A stretch of 45,478 bases of DNA. Source: Thiotrichales bacterium (GTDB lineage Bacteria; Pseudomonadota; Gammaproteobacteria; SZUA-229). The position numbers and the translations under genes are program-made. The notes beneath the pieces were generated by a model, which was given only the letters and a program-made list of their open reading frames with translations, did no database searches and was not told where the DNA came from. Below are positions 18,171 through 27,384 of the stretch, in pieces (position 1 is the first letter of the stretch; the number at the start of each line of letters is the position of its first letter). The stretch lies in assembly GCA_020341835.1 (NCBI GenBank), contig CP070838.1:2742161-2787638 (forward strand), in the 5' to 3' direction.

Positions 18171-18820
18171 GAACCACCGAAAACGTCGACACCCTCCGGC
18201 GGTACAAACTCAAATATGGTGGATTCAAGCTCGGGATTGGACTTCAGATCAGTGAACAGTATATAGGTGGTCTGTTCGAACTGGTCATGTAATTGCAGGA
18301 AGCGCAAACCCGTGTCATCCAGACCAACCATGACACGGTCAAAATCGGAGTCGAGCTTTTTGTTCAGCAGCTCGATGCGATGAAGCCCGGAATCAAAGCC
18401 GCGCTCGTGTATCTCGAATGCTTCTTCAAGCTTCTGCCTGTTTTGCAGCAGCGCCATCGGTGTATTGTCTCGGCCGGTGCCCTGCTTCTGTACCGTCACC
18501 TGTTCCAGATCGACATCGTAAATCCAGACCTGCTCACCATCGGAAACAATTTCCTGCGGATACGGCTCGGTGTAGTTCCAGCGAAACCTGCCCGGACGTT
18601 GCAGATAGAATTCACCGGCGGATTCCTGCAATACCTCGCCGTCACTGGACTTCAAGGTCTGCGTGAAATTCGCCGTCATGGTCGTGGTCTCGCTCAGAAA
18701 CCGGTCGAGCAGCACCCTGCCCTCGCCGGCATGAGCGTATCCGCCATGAAATCCAGAAAATACAACCAATTGTAGGGTGCAATAGCGCAGCGTATTGCAC
18801 CAGAATCTATTCAATCTCAA
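18167..18820 (-). CDS. lolA: Outer-membrane lipoprotein carrier protein LolA, start displaced by RAYT/REP
   Basis: LolA carries lipoproteins across the periplasm from LolCDE to LolB. The mature part is typical: LLDRFLSETTTMTANFTQTL, then GEFYLQRPGRFRWNYTEPYPQ in two pieces, and VWIYDVDLEQVTVQ. There is no in-frame ATG before the mature domain. The best start is TTG at 18820, inside the last codons of the RAYT gene, with GAGGTG seven bases upstream. The resulting leader (basic n-region, LQLVVFSGF core, cleavage after AHA at about 31) is plausible. Residues 7-17 are encoded by the REP at 18772-18801. Another TTG at 18769 would give a very short leader. The product of 217 residues from 18820 is normal in size. 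It overlaps rarA by 4 bp. Confidence 0.9.
   Translation of the reverse strand: MRLNRFWCNTLRYCTLQLVVFSGFHGGYAHAGEGRVLLDRFLSETTTMTANFTQTLKSSDGEVLQESAGEFYLQRPGRFRWNYTEPYPQEIVSDGEQVWIYDVDLEQVTVQKQGTGRDNTPMALLQNRQKLEEAFEIHERGFDSGLHRIELLNKKLDSDFDRVMVGLDDTGLRFLQLHDQFEQTTYILFTDLKSNPELESTIFEFVPPEGVDVFGGS
18772..18801 (+). repeat. Family-B REP palindrome, RAYT-side copy within the lolA leader
   Basis: It reads GTAGGGTGCAATA, loop GCGCAGCG, TATTGCACC, giving a 9-bp stem preceded by GTAGG. It is in opposite orientation to the copy at 19387-19416, so the two flank the RAYT gene with their GTAGG heads facing outward. It differs from the other three B copies only at the loop (GCGCAGCG versus GCGAAGCG). It lies in the 5' coding part of lolA. 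Confidence 0.88.
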
Positions 18821-19337
18821 GCGCTTTCACCTCTTCTGTTCCTGCCCAGTCGTAAGGATATATCCCCAGGGATGCATATTTATGAAAAGTAGAATAAGGC
18901 CAGTCTTCCACATTTTTTACCAGTCCATGCCTGACGGGATTGACGTGAACATAATCCAGATGGAGCCTGTAATCACGATCATCCCGAATCAAATGCTCCC
19001 AGAAACGTCTTTGCCAAATTCCTCTTTCACCACGTTTTTGACGTGTTAGTGATCTGCTCTCTGAATTCGGCAGAGCAGCCGAGAACCGTGTCTTGATCAT
19101 GCGTACCCTTAGTGAATAATTCGAGTCGTTCTCAGGCAATTGAATCAGACAATGGTAATGATCAGGCAGCACAACCCATCCATGAATTCTGAATGGCCAC
19201 TTACGCTTTACATAAACTACAGCATCGCGCAGCTTGTCAACATGTTGCACGAGAAGATCATTCGATCGTCGGTGCATCAAATTTACGGTAAAAAAATAGC
19301 ATCCACCCGCCTGGTACACCCTGCGATAGTGCGACAT
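18807..19337 (-). CDS. REP-associated tyrosine transposase (RAYT, Y1/HUH family)
   Basis: The 176-residue product is a single-domain Y1 transposase of the IS200/IS605-related TnpA_REP family. The HUH motif is HYH at residues 60-62 in LPDHYHCLIQL. The catalytic Tyr is Y129 in the diagnostic YVHVNPVRHGLV box, and WQRRFWEHLIRDDRDY precedes it. All catalytic residues are present, so it may be active. Known members recognise a GTAG tetranucleotide and the adjacent REP hairpin. This gene is flanked by inverted family-B REPs with GTAGG heads, so the element spans 18772-19416 (645 bp). It interrupts the usual ftsK-lolA adjacency, and its 3' end overlaps the lolA frame by 14 bp. It appears domesticated or recently inserted rather than broken. 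Confidence 0.93.
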   Translation of the reverse strand: MSHYRRVYQAGGCYFFTVNLMHRRSNDLLVQHVDKLRDAVVYVKRKWPFRIHGWVVLPDHYHCLIQLPENDSNYSLRVRMIKTRFSAALPNSESRSLTRQKRGERGIWQRRFWEHLIRDDRDYRLHLDYVHVNPVRHGLVKNVEDWPYSTFHKYASLGIYPYDWAGTEEVKALEIE

Positions 19338-19386
19338 AAAAAACTCCCTTTTCTCTGATCAATCCAATTCCGTTTTGATGGTATAC

Positions 19387-19416
19387 GGTGCAATACGCTT
19401 CGCTATTGCACCCTAC
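19387..19416 (-). repeat. Family-B REP palindrome, ftsK-side copy
   Basis: The reverse complement reads GTAGGGTGCAATA, loop GCGAAGCG, TATTGCACC. It is identical in sequence to the copies at 32346-32375 and 45129-45158. It lies upstream of the RAYT gene start (19337) and downstream of the ftsK stop, so it may also influence the ftsK-RAYT-lolA transcript. Confidence 0.88.
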
Positions 19417-19481
19417 GAACCTGTGAATTCACAACACAGGATCATAACTTTGCGCCTCTGCGCCTTCGCGTTTAAAAACAC

Positions 19482-21833
19482 CTAGGCTTCGGGTGGTGGC
19501 GGCGCCAGCACCTCGCGACTGCCATTCGACTGCATTGCGCTGACCACACCGGCCGCTTCCATTTCTTCAATCATCCGTGCTGCCCGGTTGTAGCCGATCT
19601 TCAGGCGTCGCTGGACATACGATATCGAAGCCTTGCGCGTCTCGGTTACGATCATCACAGCTTCATCGTATAGCGCATCCGCTTCCTCACCTGATCCGTT
19701 TGTCGGTTTTTCGCCCGGCAACACCGTTGTAGTGTTTTCCTGTAAGACCTCTTCGACATAATCTGGTTCACTGGACCGTTTCAGATGTTCGGCAACATTA
19801 TGCACTTCATGGTCGGCAACAAACGCACCGTGAACACGGGTAGGCAAATTGCTGCCAACTTCCATGTACAGCATGTCACCATGGCCGAGCAGCTGTTCAG
19901 CGCCCATCTGGTCGAGAATAGTCCTGGAGTCAACCCGTGATGAGACCTGGAATGCGATACGTGTAGGTATATTGGACTTGATCAGACCGGTGATCACGTC
20001 GACGGACGGCCTTTGGGTTGCCAGAATCAGGTGAATACCGGAAGCACGGGCTTTCTGTGCCAGCCTGGCAATCAGTTCCTCGATCTTCTTGCCCACGACC
20101 ATGAACAGGTCGGCAAACTCGTCGACCACGACGACGATATAGGGCAGCGGTTTCAACTCTGCGGGCTGTGCACCCGGCGCGGCGTGGTCGGGATCGAACA
20201 AGGGATCTTCCAGCGGCTTGCCTGCGTCGGCCGCTTCCCTGACCTTGCGGTTGTAGCCGGAAATATTACGCACTCCCAGTGCGGCCATCAGTTCGTAGCG
20301 CGTCTCCATTTCAGCCACACACCAGCGCAGTGCATTGGCCGCTTCCTTCATGTCGGTCACCACCGGTGCCAGCAGATGCGGAATGCCTTCGTACACATTC
20401 AGCTCGAGCATCTTTGGATCGATCAGGATCATACGCACTTCACTGGGCTTGCTCTTGTACAGCAGGCTCATCAGCATTGCATTGACGCAAACGGATTTAC
20501 CCGAACCGGTAGTCCCGGCCACCAGCAGGTGCGGCATTCTGGCAAGATCTGCCACCACCGGTTTGCCGGAAATATCCTTGCCGAGGCCGAGCGTCAGTGG
20601 TGACGAAGACTTGTCGTATTCCTTCGACATCAGGATTTCGCTGAGTGTTACCAGTTCGCGCTGTTCGTTGGGTATTTCCAGACCGACGACCGTCTTGCCC
20701 GGAATGACTTCAACCACCAGCACACTGATCACGGACAGTGAGCGGGCCAGATCTCTCGACAGGGCGGTTATCTTGCTCGCCTTCACACCCGGTGCCGGTT
20801 GCAGTTCGAAACGCGTTACCACTGGTCCGGGATGCACCGCCACGACCTCGACCTCAACACCGAAATCTGCCAGCTTGATTTCGACCAGTCGCGACAGCGC
20901 TTCGAGCGCTTCACGGGTATAGCCTTTTTCTGACGGTTGCGGTTTGTCCAGCAGGCGCAGCGGTGGCAACTCGGTATCGGCGTGAGTTTCAAACAGGGCA
21001 ATCTGCTTTTCGCGATCCAGCCGCTCGGAGATTTCCACTTTCTTCACCACCGGCTCGATCCGCACCTTGCTGCTTCCCTTGGCCTTGCGTTCAGCGGATT
21101 TTTGCTTGTCGGCTTCAAACACTTCCTGGCGGTGCTGTTTGGCGACGGCACCGGCCTTGCGTTCCTGCAGGTAGTCAACGAAGGCCAGCACTCTGCCGGC
21201 GACCCATTCATAGATGGCGAGCCCGAACGCACCGACCATGTCGATGACCCTGAACCACGACAGCCCGGTGAACAGCGTGATGCCGGCGAGCAGTACCGCC
21301 AGCAGGATCAGGGTCGAGCCGAGCAAACCCAGCACGCCGGCAAGGTCATCACCCAGCCATTGCCCGAGGATACCGCCACCATCGATCGGCAAGGTTTCTG
21401 CAGGGATCACAAAATGCAGGCTGGTCAATGCACAACCCGACGCCAGCGTGACGAAAAAGCCGGACCAGCGCAGACCCAGCACGCTGTAATCGATTTCATC
21501 ATCGTTGGCATCACTGCGCGCGCCCCGCATCACCAGCCAGCCGCTGTAGGCGATCATTACGGGCAACAGATAGGCAAGATATCCGAACAAGCTGAAGAGG
21601 ACGTCGGCAAACCAGGCGCCCACGACGCCGGCGGCATTGTCGATACCCTGACGCGGTCCGGTATAAGACCACCCCGGATCGAGAGGATCGTAGGTAACCA
21701 GTGCCGTGAGGAAAAACAGCGCCAGTGCGACGAGCACCAGCATGGCGCCTTCCCGCAGACCATGCTGGATATGCGTGGTCAGGCCCGAACTACTACCTGT
21801 TGTTGTTATTTTTTTAGGGCGTGCTTGAGCCAA
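19482..21833 (-). CDS. ftsK: DNA translocase FtsK
   Basis: FtsK coordinates chromosome dimer resolution and segregation with septation. The 783-residue product has an N-terminal region of about four membrane spans (from [11 protein letters not shown] to LIFTGL-like segments, residues 30-200), a short linker of about 80 residues, and the motor domain. Walker A is GTTGSGKS at 440-447, and [15 protein letters not shown] is Walker B. The C-terminal gamma winged helix contains [20 protein letters not shown] in one helix-turn-helix, and binds KOPS in known homologues. The linker is short compared with E. coli FtsK, as in many bacteria. Downstream are the RAYT gene, lolA and rarA. Confidence 0.97.
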   Translation of the reverse strand: MAQARPKKITTTGSSSGLTTHIQHGLREGAMLVLVALALFFLTALVTYDPLDPGWSYTGPRQGIDNAAGVVGAWFADVLFSLFGYLAYLLPVMIAYSGWLVMRGARSDANDDEIDYSVLGLRWSGFFVTLASGCALTSLHFVIPAETLPIDGGGILGQWLGDDLAGVLGLLGSTLILLAVLLAGITLFTGLSWFRVIDMVGAFGLAIYEWVAGRVLAFVDYLQERKAGAVAKQHRQEVFEADKQKSAERKAKGSSKVRIEPVVKKVEISERLDREKQIALFETHADTELPPLRLLDKPQPSEKGYTREALEALSRLVEIKLADFGVEVEVVAVHPGPVVTRFELQPAPGVKASKITALSRDLARSLSVISVLVVEVIPGKTVVGLEIPNEQRELVTLSEILMSKEYDKSSSPLTLGLGKDISGKPVVADLARMPHLLVAGTTGSGKSVCVNAMLMSLLYKSKPSEVRMILIDPKMLELNVYEGIPHLLAPVVTDMKEAANALRWCVAEMETRYELMAALGVRNISGYNRKVREAADAGKPLEDPLFDPDHAAPGAQPAELKPLPYIVVVVDEFADLFMVVGKKIEELIARLAQKARASGIHLILATQRPSVDVITGLIKSNIPTRIAFQVSSRVDSRTILDQMGAEQLLGHGDMLYMEVGSNLPTRVHGAFVADHEVHNVAEHLKRSSEPDYVEEVLQENTTTVLPGEKPTNGSGEEADALYDEAVMIVTETRKASISYVQRRLKIGYNRAARMIEEMEAAGVVSAMQSNGSREVLAPPPPEA

Positions 21834-21882
21834 ACAAACTGTCCTGATTCTTTTCCAGCCACATCATAGGGCATTCGGGGCA

Positions 21883-22950
21883 TTATAAACCCAGTTCCTC
21901 CTTCAATACAGCGTCAACCACCGCACCGTCGTGTACCGCCGCAGCCGCCTCCAGGCCGCTATCGGCGATACCTTTTTCCAGCAATTCAACGACATAGGGC
22001 AAAACCGCGGCTGACAGTGCCTGCGATGCCGTTCTCGGTACCGCGCCCGGCATATTCGGGACCGCCTGGTGCAGCACGCCATGGCGGGTATAGATCGGCT
22101 GCTCATAACTGGTGGCGTGAATATTTTCGATACTTCCGCCCTGGTCGATCGCGATATCCACGATCACGCTGCCCGCGGCCATACGCCTGACCATGTCCTC
22201 GCTGATCACCACGGGCGCCCGTCTGCCGGCGACCATCACGGCGCTGACAACCAGGTCGGCCTGACTGACCGCTGCAGCAACGGTCTGCTCGTCTGATAAC
22301 ACGCCGGTACAGTTCCTGTAGCGTGACGCGAACTGCTCCAGACGGCTCTGCTGAAGATCGAACACGGTGACACTGGCACCAATCGAAGAGGCGGCTTCAA
22401 CCGCATGTTCGCCGGCAACACCGGCGCCCATCACGACAACCTTGCCGTTATCCGCGCTGTCGATGCCGCCAAGCAGGATACCCTTGCCGCCGTTGTTCTG
22501 AAACAGGTAGCCGGCACCGCCGATGACCGCCAGGCGCCCCGCTATCTTGCTCATCGGTGCCAGCAAGGGTCTCGCACCCTGATCATCGACGACCGACTCG
22601 AAAGCGATCGCGGTCAGACCGATATGGCATAACTGCCGTGTCAGCACCGGTTGAGCCGCCAGGTGCAGAAAGCTGAAGACCGTGTGCTCCCGCGTCAGGT
22701 ATTTAAGCCCTTCTTCCAGCGGCTGCTTGACCTTGACGATGAGTTGTGCGGCTTCAAACAGCTCCGCCTTTTTCTTAACGACTTCCACGCCGGCATCGAC
22801 ATAATCCTGGTCGCTGTAGCCACTGCCCAGTCCGGCACCGGTTTCCAGGTAGACGCTGTGCCCGGCAGCAGTCAGCCTGGCACAGGCAGCCGGTATCAAT
22901 GCCACACGGCCTTCGCCGTACATGATTTCGAGTGGAATGCCGGTATTCAC
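21883..22950 (-). CDS. ald: Alanine dehydrogenase
   Basis: Ald interconverts L-alanine and pyruvate plus ammonia using NAD. The 355-residue product has the substrate-binding residues R15 (GEGRVALIP), K75 (IVKVKQP) and H96 (FSFLHLA) at the expected places, and a Rossmann segment VVVMGAGVAGEHAVEAASS. VPNMPGAVPRTASQALS is the C-terminal signature. The opening reads MNTGIPLEIMYGEGRV, slightly different from the usual GVPKEIK, but key residues are kept. It stands alone between ftsK and the divergent trxB. Confidence 0.94.
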   Translation of the reverse strand: MNTGIPLEIMYGEGRVALIPAACARLTAAGHSVYLETGAGLGSGYSDQDYVDAGVEVVKKKAELFEAAQLIVKVKQPLEEGLKYLTREHTVFSFLHLAAQPVLTRQLCHIGLTAIAFESVVDDQGARPLLAPMSKIAGRLAVIGGAGYLFQNNGGKGILLGGIDSADNGKVVVMGAGVAGEHAVEAASSIGASVTVFDLQQSRLEQFASRYRNCTGVLSDEQTVAAAVSQADLVVSAVMVAGRRAPVVISEDMVRRMAAGSVIVDIAIDQGGSIENIHATSYEQPIYTRHGVLHQAVPNMPGAVPRTASQALSAAVLPYVVELLEKGIADSGLEAAAAVHDGAVVDAVLKEELGL

Positions 22951-23009
22951 TAGTTACTCCATTCAATCAAATTACATTTATGGCTCGCGCTGTGCGACGA
23001 GATTCATAA

Positions 23010-24044
<1,035 letters not shown>

Positions 24045-24053
24045 GCAGCATCC

Positions 24054-25214
24054 ATGAAACTGACAACAGTTTCATCGCTGGCTGAAATCGATCCGCTCCA
24101 ATGGAACGAGCTGGCCGCTTCTGACAATCCATTCATTCAGCATGACTTTCTGCTCGCCCTGGAGAGCAACGACTGTCTTGAGCCCTGGGGCTGGCAACCG
24201 CATTATATTCTCGCCAGACTGGACAACACCCTGGTCGGCGCCTGCCCCGCCTTTATAAAAACCAACTCCTACGGCGAGTTCGTTTTCGACTGGGCCTGGG
24301 CCGATGCCTACCACAGAAACGGACTCGACTATTACCCGAAACTGGTGATCGCAGCGCCCTATACCCCTGCATCCGGCCCCAGGTTGCTGGCCGCTGACGG
24401 TAGCGACCAGGCCGTCGTCAAACAGCAGCTGATACAGAAAGCCATCGATACCGTGGCTGAAAACCGGCTGTCATCATCGCACTGGCTGTTCTGCCAGAAC
24501 CAGGACCGACACCTTCTGCAGCAGGCCGGCCTGTTAATGCGCACGGATTTCCAGTATCACTGGTCAAATGCAAATTACGAAGATTTTGACCAGTTTCTAT
24601 CCCGACTCAGCAGCAAGAAGCGTAAGAACATACGCCGCGAACGCCGAATCGTGGCCGAGGCCGGCATTACAACGGAAATTATCCGGGGCGACGATCTGAG
24701 TGAGGAGGAATGGAACACGCTGTATGACTTTTATCGAATAACCTTTCTGCGCAAGTCCGGCACACCGACACTCTCACTGGGCTTCTTTCAGGCCATGTCG
24801 CATCGTCTGCGTGCCATCTTTGCCAGACACGAATCAAGGATCGTCGCCGGCGCCATCTGTTTCGAGAGCAACGACACCCTGTATGGCAGGCACTGGGGCT
24901 GTTATCAGGACTATGACAACCTGCATTTCGAAGTCTGTTATTACGCCGGAATCGATTACTGCATCAAAAACGCACTATCCCGATTCGAACCGGGTGCCCA
25001 GGGTGAGCACAAAATAGCACGCGGTTTCATGCCGACACGGACCTGCTCCGCCCACTGGGTCGCCCACGAAGGCTTTCGCCGGGCTCTGGGCCAGCATCTC
25101 GAATACGAAGCTAATGCCATGGATGACTATTATCAACAACTTATAGCGCATCAGCCGTATAAACATTTTGCGCAGCCAGATCCTGCCCGCAGCCGCCGGG
25201 GAAAAGCGGAATAA
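24054..25214 (+). CDS. GNAT-fold, COG3146/DUF482-type putative acyltransferase
   Basis: The 386-residue product resembles the COG3146 family related to peptidoglycan FemAB-like and GNAT proteins. Markers are NPFIQHDFLLALE near the N-terminus, FVFDWAWADAYHRNGLDYYPKL across the first half in two pieces, SSKKRKNIRRERR, and GRHWGCYQDYDNLHFEVCYY near the C-terminus. No signal peptide or membrane span is visible. It lies 9 bp downstream of trxB, and aat, often a neighbour of this family, lies three genes on. The substrate is not known; aminoacyl or acetyl transfer is a family-level inference. Confidence 0.85.
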   Translation: MKLTTVSSLAEIDPLQWNELAASDNPFIQHDFLLALESNDCLEPWGWQPHYILARLDNTLVGACPAFIKTNSYGEFVFDWAWADAYHRNGLDYYPKLVIAAPYTPASGPRLLAADGSDQAVVKQQLIQKAIDTVAENRLSSSHWLFCQNQDRHLLQQAGLLMRTDFQYHWSNANYEDFDQFLSRLSSKKRKNIRRERRIVAEAGITTEIIRGDDLSEEEWNTLYDFYRITFLRKSGTPTLSLGFFQAMSHRLRAIFARHESRIVAGAICFESNDTLYGRHWGCYQDYDNLHFEVCYYAGIDYCIKNALSRFEPGAQGEHKIARGFMPTRTCSAHWVAHEGFRRALGQHLEYEANAMDDYYQQLIAHQPYKHFAQPDPARSRRGKAE

Positions 25215-25225
25215 CATCACAGCAC

Positions 25226-25254
25226 TTGAATTGCTGATGGCGCTTACATAGGAT
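25226..25254 (+). promoter_or_regulatory. Candidate sigma-70 promoter for the binding-protein gene
   Basis: TTGAAT at 25226-25231 and TAGGAT at 25249-25254 are separated by exactly 17 bp. They lie 45 bp before the ATG at 25299 of the binding-protein gene and just after the stop of the COG3146 gene. This would let the binding-protein pair be transcribed independently of trxB. It is a pattern match only. Confidence 0.4.
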
Positions 25255-25298
25255 GGCGCTTTTCACAGACCGACACTAAAGGATCTCCGGAAACTCAC

Positions 25299-26105
25299 AT
25301 GAAATTTTTCTCACGTTTATTCGCATCACTGCTGTTCCTGCTTGCCGTCACCAATCATAGCCACGCGGCGTCACAGGATGTTTTTGATCAGATCATCAAG
25401 AAAGGTGAAATCCGTGTCGGAATATCGGTCATGGCGCCCTGGGTAATGAAAGACAAGGACGGCAAATATATTGGCTTTGAAATCGACATCGCCAAACAGC
25501 TCGCCAGTGACATGGGAGTAAAGCCGGTTTTCAAACACTACGACTGGAACAAATTGATACCGGCACTGGTCAACCGTGAGATCGACATCATTGCCTCTGG
25601 TATCTCGATCACCCCCAAACGCGGCCTTAAAATCCGCTTCAGCAATCCTTATTCGAGTTCGGGATATAACCTGGTATCGAACCTCAAGCTGACGAAGGAT
25701 TTCACCAGCATCAAGGATCTCAATGACAGCAAGGTGTTTATCGGCGTCGTCAAGGGAACTGTTTCGGAAAGCCTGGTCCCGAAGGTTTTCCCGCGAGCAA
25801 AACTGGATTCGTTCAAGGATAACAAGGAAGCAACCGAGGCCGTGGTCAACGGCACGGTCCATGCCTTCGTCGCGTCGGCACCGATTCCACGCTTTGTCGC
25901 ACTGAAATACCCCGATGATGTTGACCTGCCGCTGGAGAAACCGCTGCTGGTGACCAAAGAGGCCTTTGCGATCAACAAGCACAACCCTGAAATGCTCGCC
26001 TATCTGAATTCATGGATAACCGCACACCAAGCGGACGCCTGGATCAAGAGTACGCATGCCTACTGGTTCAAGTCACTGAAGTGGCGCCGCAAAGTCAGTG
26101 AATAA
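25299..26105 (+). CDS. Amino-acid-type periplasmic binding protein (SBP family 3)
   Basis: The 268-residue product has a clear signal peptide (LFASLLFLLAV core, cleavage after SHA near 23). The mature protein opens DVFDQIIKKGEIRVGISV and contains IGFEIDIAKQLASDMGV, and GVVKGTVSES is the hinge region. These are hallmarks of family-3 solute-binding proteins for polar amino acids. No permease or ATPase gene is adjacent. It is followed 3 bp later by a small exported unknown, so the pair is probably co-translated. It might feed a distant transporter or act as a sensor; the ligand cannot be read from sequence. Confidence 0.88.
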   Translation: MKFFSRLFASLLFLLAVTNHSHAASQDVFDQIIKKGEIRVGISVMAPWVMKDKDGKYIGFEIDIAKQLASDMGVKPVFKHYDWNKLIPALVNREIDIIASGISITPKRGLKIRFSNPYSSSGYNLVSNLKLTKDFTSIKDLNDSKVFIGVVKGTVSESLVPKVFPRAKLDSFKDNKEATEAVVNGTVHAFVASAPIPRFVALKYPDDVDLPLEKPLLVTKEAFAINKHNPEMLAYLNSWITAHQADAWIKSTHAYWFKSLKWRRKVSE

Positions 26106-26108
26106 CTC

Positions 26109-26471
26109 ATGACGCTCAACGCTTGCAATGCACTTCACCGCAGCCCGCCACAATACTGGCTGCCTTTCCTGCTGTTGCTCAGCGCCGCCGCGATTGCAGG
26201 CAGCGACGGCCTGCTCGAATTGCCTGAACATTACCGCTCACCGCTTTCCGATGTCGTCTACGAGGAGCACACCACCTGGCGCGCAACCCCCGAAGACGAT
26301 AACGGCTGGCGTCGCGGTGATGATGAACTGATTCATCAGGGACGACTGCGTAAGGAAGTCCTGCCCGCCTGGGATTACGATGAACGCACCGACCCGACAC
26401 TGGGCAATATATTCATGAATGAAAACGAGCTGGCCAGGCCGAAGACGAATGTCTTCAGAATGAACTTCTAG
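26109..26471 (+). CDS. Small exported protein of unknown function
   Basis: I do not recognise this 120-residue product. It has a likely signal peptide ([16 protein letters not shown], cleavage near residue 31) and a hydrophilic mature part with [20 protein letters not shown], an acidic segment and a C-terminal FRMNF. There is no Cys in the mature part and no lipobox. It begins 3 bp after the binding-protein gene and ends 8 bp before aat, so it is probably in one transcript. The spacing suggests that it works with the binding protein in the periplasm, which is inference. Confidence 0.7.
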   Translation: MTLNACNALHRSPPQYWLPFLLLLSAAAIAGSDGLLELPEHYRSPLSDVVYEEHTTWRATPEDDNGWRRGDDELIHQGRLRKEVLPAWDYDERTDPTLGNIFMNENELARPKTNVFRMNF

Positions 26472-26479
26472 CAGAGCTG

Positions 26480-27130
26480 ATGCCTTCGATTGTATGGCTC
26501 GAGGATAATGATTATGAATTTCCTCCGGTCGAGCACGCCTTAACAGAACCGGACGGTCTGCTTGCTGCAGGCGGTGTGCTGTCACCCGAAATCCTGCTCA
26601 AGGCCTACCGGCATGGTGTTTTCCCCTGGTATTCACGCGAACAGCCGATACTGTGGTGGTCGCCCGACCCGCGCTGTGTGCTGTTCCCGGAAAAACTGAA
26701 GATATCGCGCAGCCTGAGGAAAACACTGAACAAACAGCTGTTCACGATCAGGCAGGACAGCGCGTTCCGCGATGTCATGGAACTCTGTGCCGGGCCACGC
26801 AAAGGCAACGACGGCACCTGGATTAGTCGGGACATGATCGATGCCTATTCACGCATGCACGATCTCGGTTATGCGCATTCGATCGAATGCTGGCTGGACG
26901 ACCGGCTCGTCGGTGGGCTCTATGGCATCGCCCTTGGCGAGATGTTTTTCGGTGAATCCATGTTCAGCCATGTTACCGATGCATCAAAAGTCGCACTCGA
27001 GTATTTGTGCAATACCATCAAACCGAAACTGATCGATGTTCAGGTCTGGTCGGAACACATGGAAAGCCTCGGCGCCGAGATGATCCCAAGAAAGCGATTT
27101 ATTGAATTGCTGGAAAAATACTGCGGTTGA
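26480..27130 (+). CDS. aat: Leucyl/phenylalanyl-tRNA--protein transferase
   Basis: Aat adds Leu or Phe from charged tRNA to N-terminal Arg or Lys of proteins, marking them for ClpS/ClpAP. The 216-residue product has [19 protein letters not shown] near the start, then [20 protein letters not shown] and the nearby HLGYAHS-like region ([16 protein letters not shown]), and [18 protein letters not shown], the strongest family block. The usual partners ate and infA are not immediately downstream. An 8-bp inverted pair (27128-27135 and 27143-27150) spans its stop codon. Confidence 0.96.
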   Translation: MPSIVWLEDNDYEFPPVEHALTEPDGLLAAGGVLSPEILLKAYRHGVFPWYSREQPILWWSPDPRCVLFPEKLKISRSLRKTLNKQLFTIRQDSAFRDVMELCAGPRKGNDGTWISRDMIDAYSRMHDLGYAHSIECWLDDRLVGGLYGIALGEMFFGESMFSHVTDASKVALEYLCNTIKPKLIDVQVWSEHMESLGAEMIPRKRFIELLEKYCG

Positions 27131-27150
27131 TAACAGCAGATTTGTTATCA

Positions 27151-27330
27151 CAACATAAGCAGTGAAAAGTGAACAGTTAATAGTGAATAGAGAAGGATAA
27201 TCCACTCAGTGCCCACAGTAAGGCACTGGATCCCGCTTCCGCGGGGATGACACCCCGTCTTTCTCTCTTCACTATTCATTTTCCATTTTCCATTTTTCAC
27301 TTTTCATTCTTCATTATTCACTGTTAACCG
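27151..27330. repeat. AT-rich inverted repeat with an embedded GGATCCCGC hairpin
   Basis: No gene is seen in 27131-27384. The left part (27161-27195) has AGTGAAAAGTGAACAGTTAA and TAGTGAATAGAG. The right part (27268-27330) carries the complementary family of TTCACTATTCATT and TTTTCATTCTTCATT motifs, ending CACTGTTAAC. Between them lies CTGGATCCCGC/TTCC/GCGGGGATGAC at 27226-27250, a relative of the hairpins at 32528-32547 and 45312-45331. This is a compound dispersed repeat, a possible two-way block between aat and the next gene. Confidence 0.65.
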
Positions 27331-27384
27331 CTAGCGGTTAACGGAAAGCCAATCTACTGCTATAGTCTGAACAACGGCAACGCG

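Larger units (their letters stand above)
18772..19416. mobile_element. RAYT element bounded by inverted REPs, between ftsK and lolA
   Basis: The unit comprises the outward-headed REP at 18772-18801, the RAYT gene and the inverted REP at 19387-19416. No target-site duplication or terminal repeat of a classical insertion sequence is visible, as expected for a RAYT. Its left end lies in the lolA coding region. The remaining gap to ftsK (19417-19481) carries a GCGCCTCTGCGCCTTCGCG scrap resembling another dispersed repeat. Confidence 0.75.

Noticed and set aside
20937-21869. Plus-strand open frame of 310 codons
   Set aside because: Antisense shadow of the ftsK N-terminal region; composition is low-complexity and no domain is visible.
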